NCBI GenBank assembly: GCA_022510785.1
Contig: JAFLSV010000003.1
Span: 78,611 to 142,610 of the forward strand
Direction of reading: 5' to 3'
Source: Desulfovibrionaceae bacterium
GTDB lineage: Bacteria > Desulfobacterota > Desulfovibrionia > Desulfovibrionales > Desulfovibrionaceae
Length of the DNA: 64,000 bases
The notes below the pieces were generated by a model that was not told where the DNA came from, did not search any database, and saw nothing but the letters and a program-made list of their open reading frames with translations. The position numbers and the translations under genes are program-made. Below, in pieces: positions 7,094 through 17,000 of this stretch. Within the stretch, counting starts at the first letter, position 1, and each line of letters begins with the position of its first letter.

Positions 7094-8731
7094 TCATGTT
7101 TTCCGGCGGAAGCCGCGCAGCGGCCCCGCGTTGGGGGGCTGAGCGCGCCAGCAACGCGCAAGCGGCCATAGTATAAAGAGAAACAGCAGAAAAGCAAGGC
7201 TGGGCAGCCAGGGATGCAGCACAAAATAAAGGGTGCGGCCTGAGCGGGCGCGCACGGTGCGGGTGAGCGATGCCTCGATGAACAGGCCGGAGCCGTCGCG
7301 GATATCGCCCAGGGCGCAGAGCCGGCCCCAGGGGTCGGCAAAGGCGGTCAGGCCGGTATTGGTGGCGCGGGCCAGCCAGCGCTCCTGCTCCACGGAGCGG
7401 AGCAGGGCAAGGTACAGGTGCTGCGCCGGGGCGGAACTGCGATTGTACCATGCGTCGTTGCTGATATTGACAAGAATTTGAGCCCCTTCCGCCACGCGCG
7501 CGCGGGCCAGCTCGGGGAACACGGCTTCGTAGCAGATGAGCGCGCCAAGCATGGCCTCGCCCCGCCTGTCCGGCAGCATGAGGCGAAGGGGCGGCAGGGA
7601 TGCGCCGGGGCTGAAGCCGCCCAGTCCCTGCATCAGCGAGGCGAACAGGGAGGAATCAAGGACGGGCGGCAGATATTCCCCAAAGGGCACCAGGTGTTCC
7701 TTGTCGTAATGGCCCGCGTCATCACCCCGCGCGTCGAGGAAAAAGGCCCGGTTGTACAGGGCGGGCGCCGCGGCCTGGCGCCTGCCGTAAGCCGGGCCGC
7801 CGAACAGCAGGGCTGTGCCGCTATCGCGCGTGAAGGCGCGCACGGAGCCGGACAGCGGGCCCCCTTCCTGAAAGAAGAAGGGCATGGAGGTCTCGGGCCA
7901 GATCAGGGCGTCCGGATGCTCCGCTGCGACGGCCCCGGCGCTCAGGGTCAGGTATCTGTCCACGGTGGCCCGCTGAAAGGCCGGATCCCACTTGAGATCC
8001 TGGCGCACATTGCCCTGAATGAGACTTAAGGTAAGCGGAAGGCCGGGATCGGCTTCCCTGTCGGCCTGGTACAGCCGGGCCGCGCCGAACAGCAGAAGAA
8101 GGCCAAGCAGCCCGCAGGCGCTCAGCAGAAAGGGTCGCGGCGAACGGGGGGCGGAGGGATCCCCCGCGGCCAGAACAGCCTCCGCGAGCAGGCAGCCCAG
8201 CCCGGCCAGCAGGCCGGACAGGCCATAAGCCCCGATGACGGATGCGCTCTGGATGAGGACAGGCCAGGGGGACTGCCCCGAGGCCAGCGTCAGCCAGGGA
8301 AAGCCCGTGCAGAACCAGCCGCGCGTCCACTCGCCAAGATACCAGAGCAGGGCGGCGGCCGTGCAGCGCCGCCACGCGGGCAGGGGCCGCAGCAGACGTA
8401 TCAGCCAGGCGAACAGGCCGCCCCACAGGCCCATATACATGCCGAGCAGCACGGCGCAGGGCACAGCCAGCGGCCAGGGAAAGCCGCCGTAGTCATGCAC
8501 GGCCACGCTGATCCAGTAGAGCCCGCCCGTCGCGCCGGCAAGCCCTGCGCACCACCCGCGCCGGAAGGGCTGGGGCGCTGTCAGGCCGATGGTGTACAGG
8601 GCGGCCGGGTACAGCACGATGAGAAGCGGCAGATGGACGAGGGGATTGGCCGAGCCCAGAAACAGGGCCGCGGCGCCGGGCGGAATCCACCACACAGACG
8701 GGGCCGGGCGTGCAGGCTGGGCGGCTATCAC
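7094..8731 (-). CDS. lnt: apolipoprotein N-acyltransferase
   Basis: Lnt adds the third acyl chain to the N-terminal cysteine of lipoproteins in the inner membrane. About 220 residues of hydrophobic N-terminal segments are followed by a periplasmic nitrilase-type domain. Using the GTG at 8731, the catalytic triad is Glu280 (WPETSMPFF), Lys344 (YDKEHLVPFGEY) and Cys400 (ALICYEAVFPE). A final membrane helix ends the protein, and the length is 545 residues. The GTG overlaps the TGA of comM (GTGA), which argues for this start over frames opening further upstream. Together with lgt elsewhere in the window it supports diacylated-to-triacylated lipoprotein maturation. A 150-base gap precedes prfB. 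Confidence 0.92.
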   Translation of the reverse strand: MIAAQPARPAPSVWWIPPGAAALFLGSANPLVHLPLLIVLYPAALYTIGLTAPQPFRRGWCAGLAGATGGLYWISVAVHDYGGFPWPLAVPCAVLLGMYMGLWGGLFAWLIRLLRPLPAWRRCTAAALLWYLGEWTRGWFCTGFPWLTLASGQSPWPVLIQSASVIGAYGLSGLLAGLGCLLAEAVLAAGDPSAPRSPRPFLLSACGLLGLLLLFGAARLYQADREADPGLPLTLSLIQGNVRQDLKWDPAFQRATVDRYLTLSAGAVAAEHPDALIWPETSMPFFFQEGGPLSGSVRAFTRDSGTALLFGGPAYGRRQAAAPALYNRAFFLDARGDDAGHYDKEHLVPFGEYLPPVLDSSLFASLMQGLGGFSPGASLPPLRLMLPDRRGEAMLGALICYEAVFPELARARVAEGAQILVNISNDAWYNRSSAPAQHLYLALLRSVEQERWLARATNTGLTAFADPWGRLCALGDIRDGSGLFIEASLTRTVRARSGRTLYFVLHPWLPSLAFLLFLFILWPLARCWRAQPPNAGPLRGFRRKT

Positions 8732-10248
8732 GGCTGTTCCCGATCCAGAACCCGGCAGTTGACGGCCTCGGCCAGGTGGGGCAGGGCAATGGCGGAAGAG
8801 CCGGCCAAATCGGCGATGGTACGGGCGATGCGCAAAATCCGGGTGTAGGCCCGGGCCGACAGGGCCAGAGATCGCATGGCCGCTCCCAGAAACGTGTGCT
8901 CCTCCCGGCCGAGGACACAATGGCGCTCAAGCAGGGCGCCGTTGAGGTCAGCGTTGGTGCGGCAGCCTGTGCCCTGGTAGCGTTCGCGCTGCACGGCGCG
9001 GGCCCGCGCCACGCGTTCGCGCATGCTGGCGGAATCCGTGCCGGGAGTGGACGCGCGCAAGTCGTCGTAGGGCACGGCGGGCACCTCCACATGGAGGTCA
9101 ATGCGGTCAAGCAGCGGCCCGGACAGCCTGGCCCGGTATCGTTCCAGTGCCGCCTGGGTGCATACGCAGGCATGGGAAGGATCGCTGCGGTAGCCGCAGG
9201 GGCAGGGATTCATGGCCGCCACCAGCATGCAGTCCGCCGGATAGGTCAGGGAGCGGGCCACGCGGGATATGGTCACCACGCCGTTTTCCAGGGGCTGGCG
9301 CAGCACCTCCAGGGCGGAGCGGCGAAACTCGGGCAGCTCGTCCAGGAAGAGAACCCCCCGGTGGGCCAGACTGACTTCGCCGGGCCGGGGCCAGGAGCCG
9401 CCTCCGATGAGGGAAATATCCGAAATGGTGTGGTGCGGAGCGCGGAAAGGGCGTTCGTCCAGCAGCCCGCGCCCGTTCAGCAGCCCCGTCACACTGTATA
9501 TTTTGGTGACTTCCAGCGCCTCTTCAAAGTCCAGCGGCGGCAGGATACCGGGCAGGCGCTGGGCCAGCATGGTTTTGCCGCTGCCCGGCGGGCCGATGAG
9601 CAGCAGGTTGTGCCCTCCGGCCGCCGCGATCTCCATGGCGCGTTTGGCGTGTTCCTGGCCTTTGACCTCCGCGAAGTCCAGGGGAAAGGAGGGCGGCGCG
9701 TCCGGAGGCGTCACGCGCGCGGCGGGCAGGGAAAGCGAGCCGTTCAAAAAGGCCGCCGCCTCGCCCAGAGTGCGGGGCGCGTAGACGGCCAGGCCCTCCA
9801 CCACGGCCGCCTCGGAGGCCGCGGCCGGAGCGGTGAGCATTCCCCTGCTTCCCAGCGAGCGGGCCAGAAGCGCCAGGGGAAGAATACCGGGCACAGGCTT
9901 GATGTCACCGCTGAGCGAAAGTTCTCCGGCCAGCATCCAGCCCGTCACGCGCTCTGGATCCAGCTGGCCGGCGGCGGCCAGCAGCCCGAGCGCCAGGGGC
10001 AGATCGTACGCGCTGCCCGCCTTGCGGCGGTCGGCCGGGGCCAGGTTGACGGTGATCCGGGCCGGAGGCAGACGAAAGCCCGACGCGCGCAATGCCGCGA
10101 ACACCCGTTCCTTGGCTTCGCGCACGGCCCCTTCGGCCAGCCCGACCATGACAAAGGAGGGCATGCCCTGCCTGGTATAGTCCACTTCCAGATCCACGCG
10201 AAAGGCGTCAACACCTTCCAGAGCTCCACAGATCAGACGCGCAATCAT
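8728..10248 (-). CDS. comM: YifB/ComM-family Mg-chelatase-like AAA+ ATPase
   Basis: This 506-residue protein matches the ComM/YifB family, whose best-studied member is a helicase that helps branch migration in natural transformation. An N-terminal Lon-S5-like domain (residues 1-175; YDLPLALGLLAA) precedes an AAA+ core with Walker A GPPGSGKTML (219-228) and Walker B GVLFLDELPEF. A cysteine pair lies in NPCPCGYRSD, and the C-terminal Mg-chelatase helical domain ends ARTIADLAGS. It starts nine bases after lptD and overlaps lnt, so it lies inside the envelope operon. Whether this organism is transformable cannot be told from the window; no other competence gene is present. Confidence 0.9.
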   Translation of the reverse strand: MIARLICGALEGVDAFRVDLEVDYTRQGMPSFVMVGLAEGAVREAKERVFAALRASGFRLPPARITVNLAPADRRKAGSAYDLPLALGLLAAAGQLDPERVTGWMLAGELSLSGDIKPVPGILPLALLARSLGSRGMLTAPAAASEAAVVEGLAVYAPRTLGEAAAFLNGSLSLPAARVTPPDAPPSFPLDFAEVKGQEHAKRAMEIAAAGGHNLLLIGPPGSGKTMLAQRLPGILPPLDFEEALEVTKIYSVTGLLNGRGLLDERPFRAPHHTISDISLIGGGSWPRPGEVSLAHRGVLFLDELPEFRRSALEVLRQPLENGVVTISRVARSLTYPADCMLVAAMNPCPCGYRSDPSHACVCTQAALERYRARLSGPLLDRIDLHVEVPAVPYDDLRASTPGTDSASMRERVARARAVQRERYQGTGCRTNADLNGALLERHCVLGREEHTFLGAAMRSLALSARAYTRILRIARTIADLAGSSAIALPHLAEAVNCRVLDREQP

Positions 10249-10257
10249 CGGGCGGCC

Positions 10258-12732
10258 TCAGCTGTTGAAGCCCAGCAGTTCGAGGCTGAAGTGGTAGCTT
10301 TTTTCCCGGCCCTTATGGATGTACTGGCCGACCAGATTGAAGCATTGATGGGTATATATCAGACCCAGGCGATGTTCGTAGGCTTCACCGCTGCGCAGAT
10401 TAAAGCTGTTGTAATAGCTTAAGTTCAAGCGTGGAAACAGGTGAAAATTGATACTGTTGGTCAGCAGACTGAGTGATTGTTCAAAATCGATGTCCTGCAG
10501 GACGTCGTGCTGGACTTTGCTGGCGTAGTCATACTGCCAGTTGCGCGAACTGTAGCCCACGCTCCATGAGCCCCAGCGCTCATGGTAAAAGCTTAGGGCC
10601 TCGTCACTGCGGGTGACGTCGCCGCTGTGGGGGGATACATAAATTTTACCGGAAATGCCGAACCATTTGGCCGGGTATGTGGACAGGTCGGCCATGACGT
10701 CCAGCATGGGACGGCGGGGGTACTGCTCCACATGGCGTGTACGGGTCGCTTCACTCACATCGTAGCCCGTTCTCAGGCGCAGCCGCGCCATATCAAAATA
10801 GGTGGAAACCAGCGAGGCTGAAGCGGATTCCTGGCTGTCAGGGTTGGGGGTGGCCACCACGCTTTCCTGATGCACGGTAAAGAGGTTGTCCAGGGTGAAC
10901 ATCATGCGGTTGGTGGGCCGCAGGCGATCCTCTTCCAGATAATAGGGATTGCTGGTCTGATCCACGTTGGGAATCCAGGAATACTCGAGACGGGGCTGGA
11001 GCATATGCCGCACGGCGACCCAGCGGGACTGGCCCGCGTTGTCCGGCGTCAGTGGGAGCGGCGTGTCATGGGGCATCTGCCAGACCCGGCTGGCCTGGGT
11101 GAAGGCCACAAGATCAAGATCCGGAATGGTGCGGCTTTCGCCTCCGCTTCGTTCCCAGCGCGGCAGCTCACTGTTGGATCTGTGTCCCTTTTGGGAGGAG
11201 CTGTTGGAATAGATGGTCTGGCGCACGCCGGCCGAGGCCAGCAGGGTCGCATATTTTATGTCCACAGGCAGGCTGAAGCGCGGGTACAGTTCCGTGCGCA
11301 GGCCGCGGGCGCCTGTGGCGCGGTACATGTAGGAGCTGTCCAGATGGGTTTCCACTTCCAGGGGCAGGTTGGGCACGAGCCTGCCCTTGTACAGGTAGGC
11401 GTTGAAGCTCGGAACCTGCTGGACAAGAGTATCGGTGCTGTGGCGGGCGTTGCCGTGGCCGAGGGAGGGATCTTCCTCATAGCGCGCGCCAAAGCTGATG
11501 CCGAAACGATCCCAGTCGCGGTACACATAGCCCTGTGTGATCCGGTTTTTGTCCAGCTCCTGGAGATCCCGGCTGAAATAGTCGGCCAGCGTATTGCGCG
11601 TGGCGTCAAACCCGGTCTGGCGCTGCTGAAATTCGCGCAGGAAGTTCTGATCCGACACATAGTCCAGGTCATATTTGTAAAACCACGGCGAACGGCCAAT
11701 TTGCCCCTGGCTCATGCCGCGCAGCCAGTAGCGGTTTGCGTTGGTGCGTATCCTGCCGTCGGTGGGGTCGATGGGATCCGAGTCATCCGTGCGGACAGTG
11801 GTGCTGTCAGTCAGAAAGTCCAGGGCCAGCCAGGTTTTGTTCTGGTCGGTGGTATGCGAGCGGTATTCCACGCCGGGCATAAAGCCCTTGCGTTCCAGCC
11901 AGGTGGCGTAAAACGTGAGGTCACGGCTTTTGTCAATGACCCAGAACCAGGGAATGGTGGCATAGACGCCGTGCAGTGAGCTGTAGCCATAGTCCGGCTT
12001 GAGCAGGCCGCTCTGGCGGGTGGTTTTGGCCGGAAGCACCAGGTACGGGGTATAGATGACCCCCTGATCCTTAACCTGCAGGGTGGAATGGGACAGTGTG
12101 GCGTAGCCGTCGATTTCCACCACGGCTTCCTGCGCCGCCACGGACCACGCGGGCTCGGGGCCGTCGCAGGCCGTCACCTTGGCGTTTTCAAAGGTGTAGC
12201 GGTCGCCCCAGTGCTTGGTGACATGCTCTCCGGCAAAATAGATGTGGGGCCCCGCCATGAAGACAGAGCCATTTTTAAGCCATCCCGTGCTGGAGTTGAG
12301 ATCAAATTCCGCCTCGCTGGCCTTCAGCTCGTCCCGGCCCATGCGCACAATCACGTTGCCGCGCACAAAAACCCAGTCCGTGGTGGTGAAATAGCGGGCG
12401 AAATCAGCGTACAGGGAATCGTCGCCGCGCTCCAGCACCACGTTGCCCGATGCCTCGACGATAACGCCGTCGTTCAGGCTGATCAGTTTATCCGCCGTGA
12501 TGTGCCAGGGAACTTCTCCCCTGGTGTCCATGCCGCCGGACTGGTCAGCGGAGGTTTCGGCGCCGGATTCCGTGTCCCGGGAATCCGTTGCGGCGTTAAC
12601 ACCCTTTGCCGGCGGATCAGCCGCGGCGGCCCGCGCGAGCCCTGGCAGGGCGCCGCCCGCCAGTCCCCACAGGCACAGCAGGCATATCAGGGGGCGCAGG
12701 GCGCGGTGAAACAAAGAAAGCAAAGCGGACAC
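10258..12732 (-). CDS. lptD: LPS-assembly outer-membrane protein LptD
   Basis: LptD forms the outer-membrane barrel that, with LptE, inserts lipopolysaccharide into the outer leaflet. A signal peptide (hydrophobic LICLLCLWGLAGGA, cleavage near ARA) is followed by a periplasmic OstA/LptA-like jellyroll (WHITADKLISLNDG to about residue 200) and a long beta-barrel of alternating aromatic strands ending ...FSLELLGFNS. A start at GTG 12732 (GGAT upstream) gives 824 residues; TTG at 12753 is the alternative. The usual cysteine pairs of enterobacterial LptD are not obvious. It is the first gene of the lptD-comM-lnt-prfB run, and a terminator-like hairpin lies in its leader. Confidence 0.9.
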   Translation of the reverse strand: MSALLSLFHRALRPLICLLCLWGLAGGALPGLARAAAADPPAKGVNAATDSRDTESGAETSADQSGGMDTRGEVPWHITADKLISLNDGVIVEASGNVVLERGDDSLYADFARYFTTTDWVFVRGNVIVRMGRDELKASEAEFDLNSSTGWLKNGSVFMAGPHIYFAGEHVTKHWGDRYTFENAKVTACDGPEPAWSVAAQEAVVEIDGYATLSHSTLQVKDQGVIYTPYLVLPAKTTRQSGLLKPDYGYSSLHGVYATIPWFWVIDKSRDLTFYATWLERKGFMPGVEYRSHTTDQNKTWLALDFLTDSTTVRTDDSDPIDPTDGRIRTNANRYWLRGMSQGQIGRSPWFYKYDLDYVSDQNFLREFQQRQTGFDATRNTLADYFSRDLQELDKNRITQGYVYRDWDRFGISFGARYEEDPSLGHGNARHSTDTLVQQVPSFNAYLYKGRLVPNLPLEVETHLDSSYMYRATGARGLRTELYPRFSLPVDIKYATLLASAGVRQTIYSNSSSQKGHRSNSELPRWERSGGESRTIPDLDLVAFTQASRVWQMPHDTPLPLTPDNAGQSRWVAVRHMLQPRLEYSWIPNVDQTSNPYYLEEDRLRPTNRMMFTLDNLFTVHQESVVATPNPDSQESASASLVSTYFDMARLRLRTGYDVSEATRTRHVEQYPRRPMLDVMADLSTYPAKWFGISGKIYVSPHSGDVTRSDEALSFYHERWGSWSVGYSSRNWQYDYASKVQHDVLQDIDFEQSLSLLTNSINFHLFPRLNLSYYNSFNLRSGEAYEHRLGLIYTHQCFNLVGQYIHKGREKSYHFSLELLGFNS

Positions 12733-12771
12733 GGGCAGATCCGGGTGTTGCAAGCCTGAACATGTGGGGTT

Positions 12772-12798
12772 AAAAAATGGCGCTTCTCCGTGAGAAGC
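12772..12798 (-). terminator. terminator-like hairpin in the lptD leader
   Basis: On the minus strand GCTTCTC-acg-GAGAAGC is followed by GCCA and then six T residues (12777-12772). It lies 19 to 45 bases upstream of the furthest possible lptD start, in the divergent lptD/alr gap, where no minus-strand gene needs terminating. It could attenuate lptD transcription if the promoter lies in 12799-12884. Confidence 0.45.
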
Positions 12799-12884
12799 TC
12801 TGGTGTTGCTTTAACACAGTTTTATGCTGAAAAAAACCCCTCGGGCCGTTCGCCGCGCGCCCGCGGTCTGTCCGGAGTTTCACC

Positions 12885-14000
12885 ATGCCTGTTTGCGTGT
12901 GCCGTGTCCGCGTCAATCATGATCATCTCAGGCACAATCTGGCCCTGTTGCAGGCGACGGGCAAAGCCCTCATGCCGGTGGTGAAGGCCGATGCCTACGG
13001 CCACGGGCTGACGGATGTGGCGGCCACCCTGGCCGCCGGGGGCGTGGATCACCTGGCGGTGGGCTCCGTGGCCGAAGCCGTGCGGTTGAGGCGCAGCGGC
13101 TTTGGCGCCTGCATTGTGGCGCTGCTCGGCGCGGTGGACGATGAAAACCGGGCGGCCGCCCGGGCCTGGGACATCGTGCCCCTGGTGCATGACTGGCCGG
13201 GCCTGAGCCGGCTTGCCGAAACGGAGGCCAAGGCCGAAAAGCCTTTGCGTGTGGCCGTCAAGTGCGATACCGGCATGAGCCGCCTGGGCTTTGCCGTGGA
13301 GGACATGGCGCGGGTCGCGCAGGCGCTGGCCGCCTGCCCCGGGCTGCGGGCCGACATGCTTATGTCGCACCTGGCCGTGGCCGACGAACCCGAAGAGGAT
13401 GCCTATACCCGCGCCCAGGCGGCCCGTTTCGGTGAAGCCGCCCGCGCTCTGCGGGCGTATTTTCCGCAATTGCGGCTGTCTCTGGGCAATACGGCCTGTC
13501 TGCTGACCTTTCCCGACCTGGCGGGAGATCTCGCCCGGCCCGGACTGGGCCTGTACGGGGTTAATCCGCTCCACGGGACGTCGCGCGCCGGCGCGGGGGC
13601 GGGGCTGAAGCCGGTTATGGAAGTCAGCGCCCCGGTTCTGGCCGTGCGCCCCCTGCCCGCCGGCCGGACGCTGGGCTATGGCCGAACCTATACGGCGCTG
13701 ACAGATCGGCTGGTGGCCGTGGTGGGCATCGGGTATGCCGACGGCTACCGCCGCGGCCCCGCGCCGGCAACCCGCATCTGTCTGCGCGGTGTGCGCGCGC
13801 CTGTCATCGGCCGGGTGGCCATGCAGATGACCTGTGTGGACATCACGGAGCTGGCGGCTCAGGGCCTGGATATCCGTCCCGGGGACGAGGCCTTTGTGCT
13901 GGGCGGCCCGGGTCATGCCGTAACGGCGTGGGATCTGGCCGAGCAGTGGGGAACCATTCCCTATGAGGTGATCTGCCTTCTGGGGAAGGGCCGGGCTTAG
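12885..14000 (+). CDS. alr: alanine racemase
   Basis: A PLP enzyme of 371 residues that interconverts L- and D-alanine, supplying D-Ala for peptidoglycan. The PLP lysine is Lys34 in PVVKADAYGHG, the fold-III barrel signature. The catalytic tyrosine region reads LGYGRTYTA in the C-terminal beta domain, followed by GIGYADGYRRG and QMTCVDITE, all typical of Alr. CDTGMSRLGF is the conserved substrate-side motif. The ATG at 12885 follows CCGGAGTTTCACC. It is divergent from lptD and convergent with the hybrid kinase, so it is probably a single-gene unit. Confidence 0.95.
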   Translation: MPVCVCRVRVNHDHLRHNLALLQATGKALMPVVKADAYGHGLTDVAATLAAGGVDHLAVGSVAEAVRLRRSGFGACIVALLGAVDDENRAAARAWDIVPLVHDWPGLSRLAETEAKAEKPLRVAVKCDTGMSRLGFAVEDMARVAQALAACPGLRADMLMSHLAVADEPEEDAYTRAQAARFGEAARALRAYFPQLRLSLGNTACLLTFPDLAGDLARPGLGLYGVNPLHGTSRAGAGAGLKPVMEVSAPVLAVRPLPAGRTLGYGRTYTALTDRLVAVVGIGYADGYRRGPAPATRICLRGVRAPVIGRVAMQMTCVDITELAAQGLDIRPGDEAFVLGGPGHAVTAWDLAEQWGTIPYEVICLLGKGRA

Positions 14001-14096
14001 TTCCCTCGGCGCGATGCCTGAAATGCCCTGGCGCGCGATGCCTGATTCCGTCACGGACGGAACGGGTTCTGTCCTTCAGGCGGATGGAGCCGGGGC

Positions 14097-17000
14097 TTAT
14101 CCGTCGCGGCGGTGGCGCGCCACCTCGGCCCGCAGCTCCGGCACAAGCTGGGCCACGGTCTCGAAATCGTCCCGCTGGGCCGCTTCCTTCATGCACAGGG
14201 CCACATCGGACAGGGCGTGCAGGCCGAAGGCCGCTGCCTGATCGGCCATGCGGTCGGCCGCGTTGATCAGATCCTGCGGATTCCGGCGCTCCAGGGCGCT
14301 GTCGGCCTGTTCCAGGGAGCTGGTCAGAACGCGCAGCAAATCGGGCGCCTGCTGAACCAGGGAAGAATGTACCACATCCGCTTCGGTCAGCTCCACAATA
14401 TCCCCGCTGTCCGGTTCCGGCCCGGCGGGCGGCCGCAATTCCAGCCGCGCGATGCCGCCGGCGCCCGAAGTCCTGACAGGCTCCGGGGCATCATGGCGAT
14501 CCATGGACAGGAAGGGCACATTGTCCATACGGTTTTTGCGGCGCTTGTGCTTGCCGCCGTGCTTGTGCCGCCCCTTGGCCGGCGCCGTGCGCGGAGCTGG
14601 CGCCTGAACCGGCGGCTCGTCCGCCGGCTCAGCTTCGCCGGAACGGACGGCTCCGCCGTTTGCCCCGGCCTCCTCCGCATATGCCGGCGTCCGCTCCCGC
14701 GCGGGAGAAGCCGGCAGCCTGGCGCCGCCGTCATTTTCCGCAAGGGATGCGGCCCGCGCGGGATCGTCTTCGGCGGGCCTTTCCCCGGCGCTGTCCGCCG
14801 TGGCGGGGCTTTCCGCCGGGCTGCCATCTGGAGCGCCGGCCTCATCCATCGGGGGGCGCGCGGCAGTCTGGGGTACGGTAAGGTCAGGCCCTGGAGCGGT
14901 CGCGAGGCTGAGTCCAGATGCGGGGTCTTCCTGATCCGGATGCGAGGCGGGCTGTGAAGCGCCGGGAGAGGCATGAGGGGAAGCCGTGATGGGCATGGGC
15001 TCACCCACCCATTCCGAGGATGTGTCGGGCAGGATATCGTCCAGAGCTTCGGGCGCTATGCGCGGCGTGGGCTTGAGCAGGCCGCTCAGCCAGCTCAGGC
15101 GCTTGCGCGGCTGGGGGGGCAGATGGAGTCCCTGGGAGGCCAGGGGCTGCGCGCTCATGGTCAGCGGCGGGGCGGAATTGGGGGTGGGCGCCTGTCCGCG
15201 GGCAGGAGTATCCGGCAGGGCCGGCGCGTCCGGAGCGGCAGCCGGGCCTGGCTTTCGGGTGAGCGGCGCGCCTGTGGGCATGTCGGGGGACGTGCCGGGA
15301 ACGGCGTGGCCGGCGTCTGGCGCCGGCGCATCCGGCTCTCCGACGGCATTCCGGGCCGGGATTTCAGGGGCGCGGCTGGGGGAAACGCGGTGCGGCAGGG
15401 CCGCTGGCCCGGGATGAGGGCCGGACGGAGAGGCCAGGCTCAGGCAGAGGGCCTGGAATTCTCCGCGCCGCACGGGCATGGGCAGGGAATGATCGCAGCC
15501 CGCCTGGCGCAGGCGTTCGGCCTGCTCCCCATCCAGCGTCAGGGCGAGGAAAGGGGTTGCCGGCAGGCTTCGCTCGCCTTCAAAGGCCCGGATGGAAGCC
15601 ACGGCGGTGACGATGTCCTCTTCGGGCAGGCGGCCGTCGAAAACAACCAGGGCGGCGGGGCTGTGGGCATACAGAGCCGCCGCTTCCTGCGCGTCGCGGG
15701 CTTCCCAGATGTCCTGGCCCTGGTCTTCGAGGAAAAAGGCCAGCATTTGCCGGTTCAGGGCCTGCGGGGAGGCCAGAATGACCAGGCGGGGATTGGGCTC
15801 GCCCTCGGCGGGTTGATCGCTGACAGCGGCCGGGGGCACGGGGCGGGGAGTCTGCGCGTCGTCGTTCAGGGCCACGCAGTTCAGGCTGAAGCTGATTTCC
15901 ATGCCCTGGGGCGTGCTGTCCACATACAGGTTTCCCCCGTGATCGGCGGCCAGTTCCCATGCCTTGGCGAGCGCCAGGCTGCTGCGCCGCAAGGGCGGGG
16001 TTCCGCCGCCGGTATCGGCCACCGTGAACTGAAGATGCCCGGGGTTGGGGCTCATGTCGGCGCGGCGCACACGCAGGCTCACCGCGCCCTGGTCGGTGGC
16101 GCGGGCCGCGTTTTCCAGCAGCATGGACAGCACAAAGCGCAGGCGATCCCGGTCGCCCCTGTACAGGCGGCCCAGATGGGGGGCAATGTACCAGGAGAGC
16201 CCAAGGTCGCCTTTTTGCAGAGTGTCGCTCACATCGGCAAACACGCTTTGAACAAGCTTGAGCAGATCAAAGACCTGGCGCTTGCTTTCGGGCGCGCCCC
16301 GGCGCCGGGCAAGGCGGGGGAGCTCGCTGACCAGCGTGGACATTTCGCGCGCGGCGGCTACCAGATTGTCGGCGCGCCGGCGCGCCTGCCGGGTATCCTG
16401 GCTGCCGAGGGGCTGTTCGCCGTCCGGCTGATCCAGAATCTGATCCAGCAGGCAGGCCTCGCGCAGCAGAGTATCCAGAGGATCGCGCAGAATTTCTTCC
16501 AGGCGCAGGGGCGGGGGGCTATCCTCGCGGGCCTGTTCTTCTGCCTCAGGAGAAAGGGCGTGGTCGCTGTCCAGGGGGGGAGTTTCGTCCGTGCCGGCGT
16601 TCCATGGTGACGGGGCGGAGCGGGGGGCCGCTGCCGTAAGCAGCAGGCTGGCAAAGACAATCCCGGCCAGGGCGGCCTGTTCCCACAAAGGCGCTGCCAG
16701 GCCCTGGTTCACGCCCCACACGGCCAGCCCGCCGCCCGTCACCAGGCCCAGGCAGGCCAGGCTGAACAGCGCGCTGCCCGGCACGTCATAGGCCAGAAGT
16801 ATCAGAGCGGGCAGCAGGGCAAAGGCTGCGCCCAGGGGCCACAGGCTGAAGAGCCGCGCGGTCCAGGCAAACCCGGGCAGCAGCGGCAGCACAGCCAGGG
16901 CCGCGCCGGGCAGGGCCAGAACAAGCAGAAGCATGTCCAGACGGGGATACCCGTCCCGGGTATGCATGATGCTGCGCCCGACATGGGGCAGAAGCATAAG

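Noticed and set aside
6868..7341. Upstream extension of the prfB frame to 7341, giving a 502-residue protein
   Set aside because: The extension overlaps the end of lnt and does not resemble RF2; the conserved 25-codon start with frameshift explains the gene fully.
8710..10422. A 570-codon plus-strand frame across comM
   Set aside because: It is antisense to a complete AAA+ ATPase; no start signal or homologous motif.
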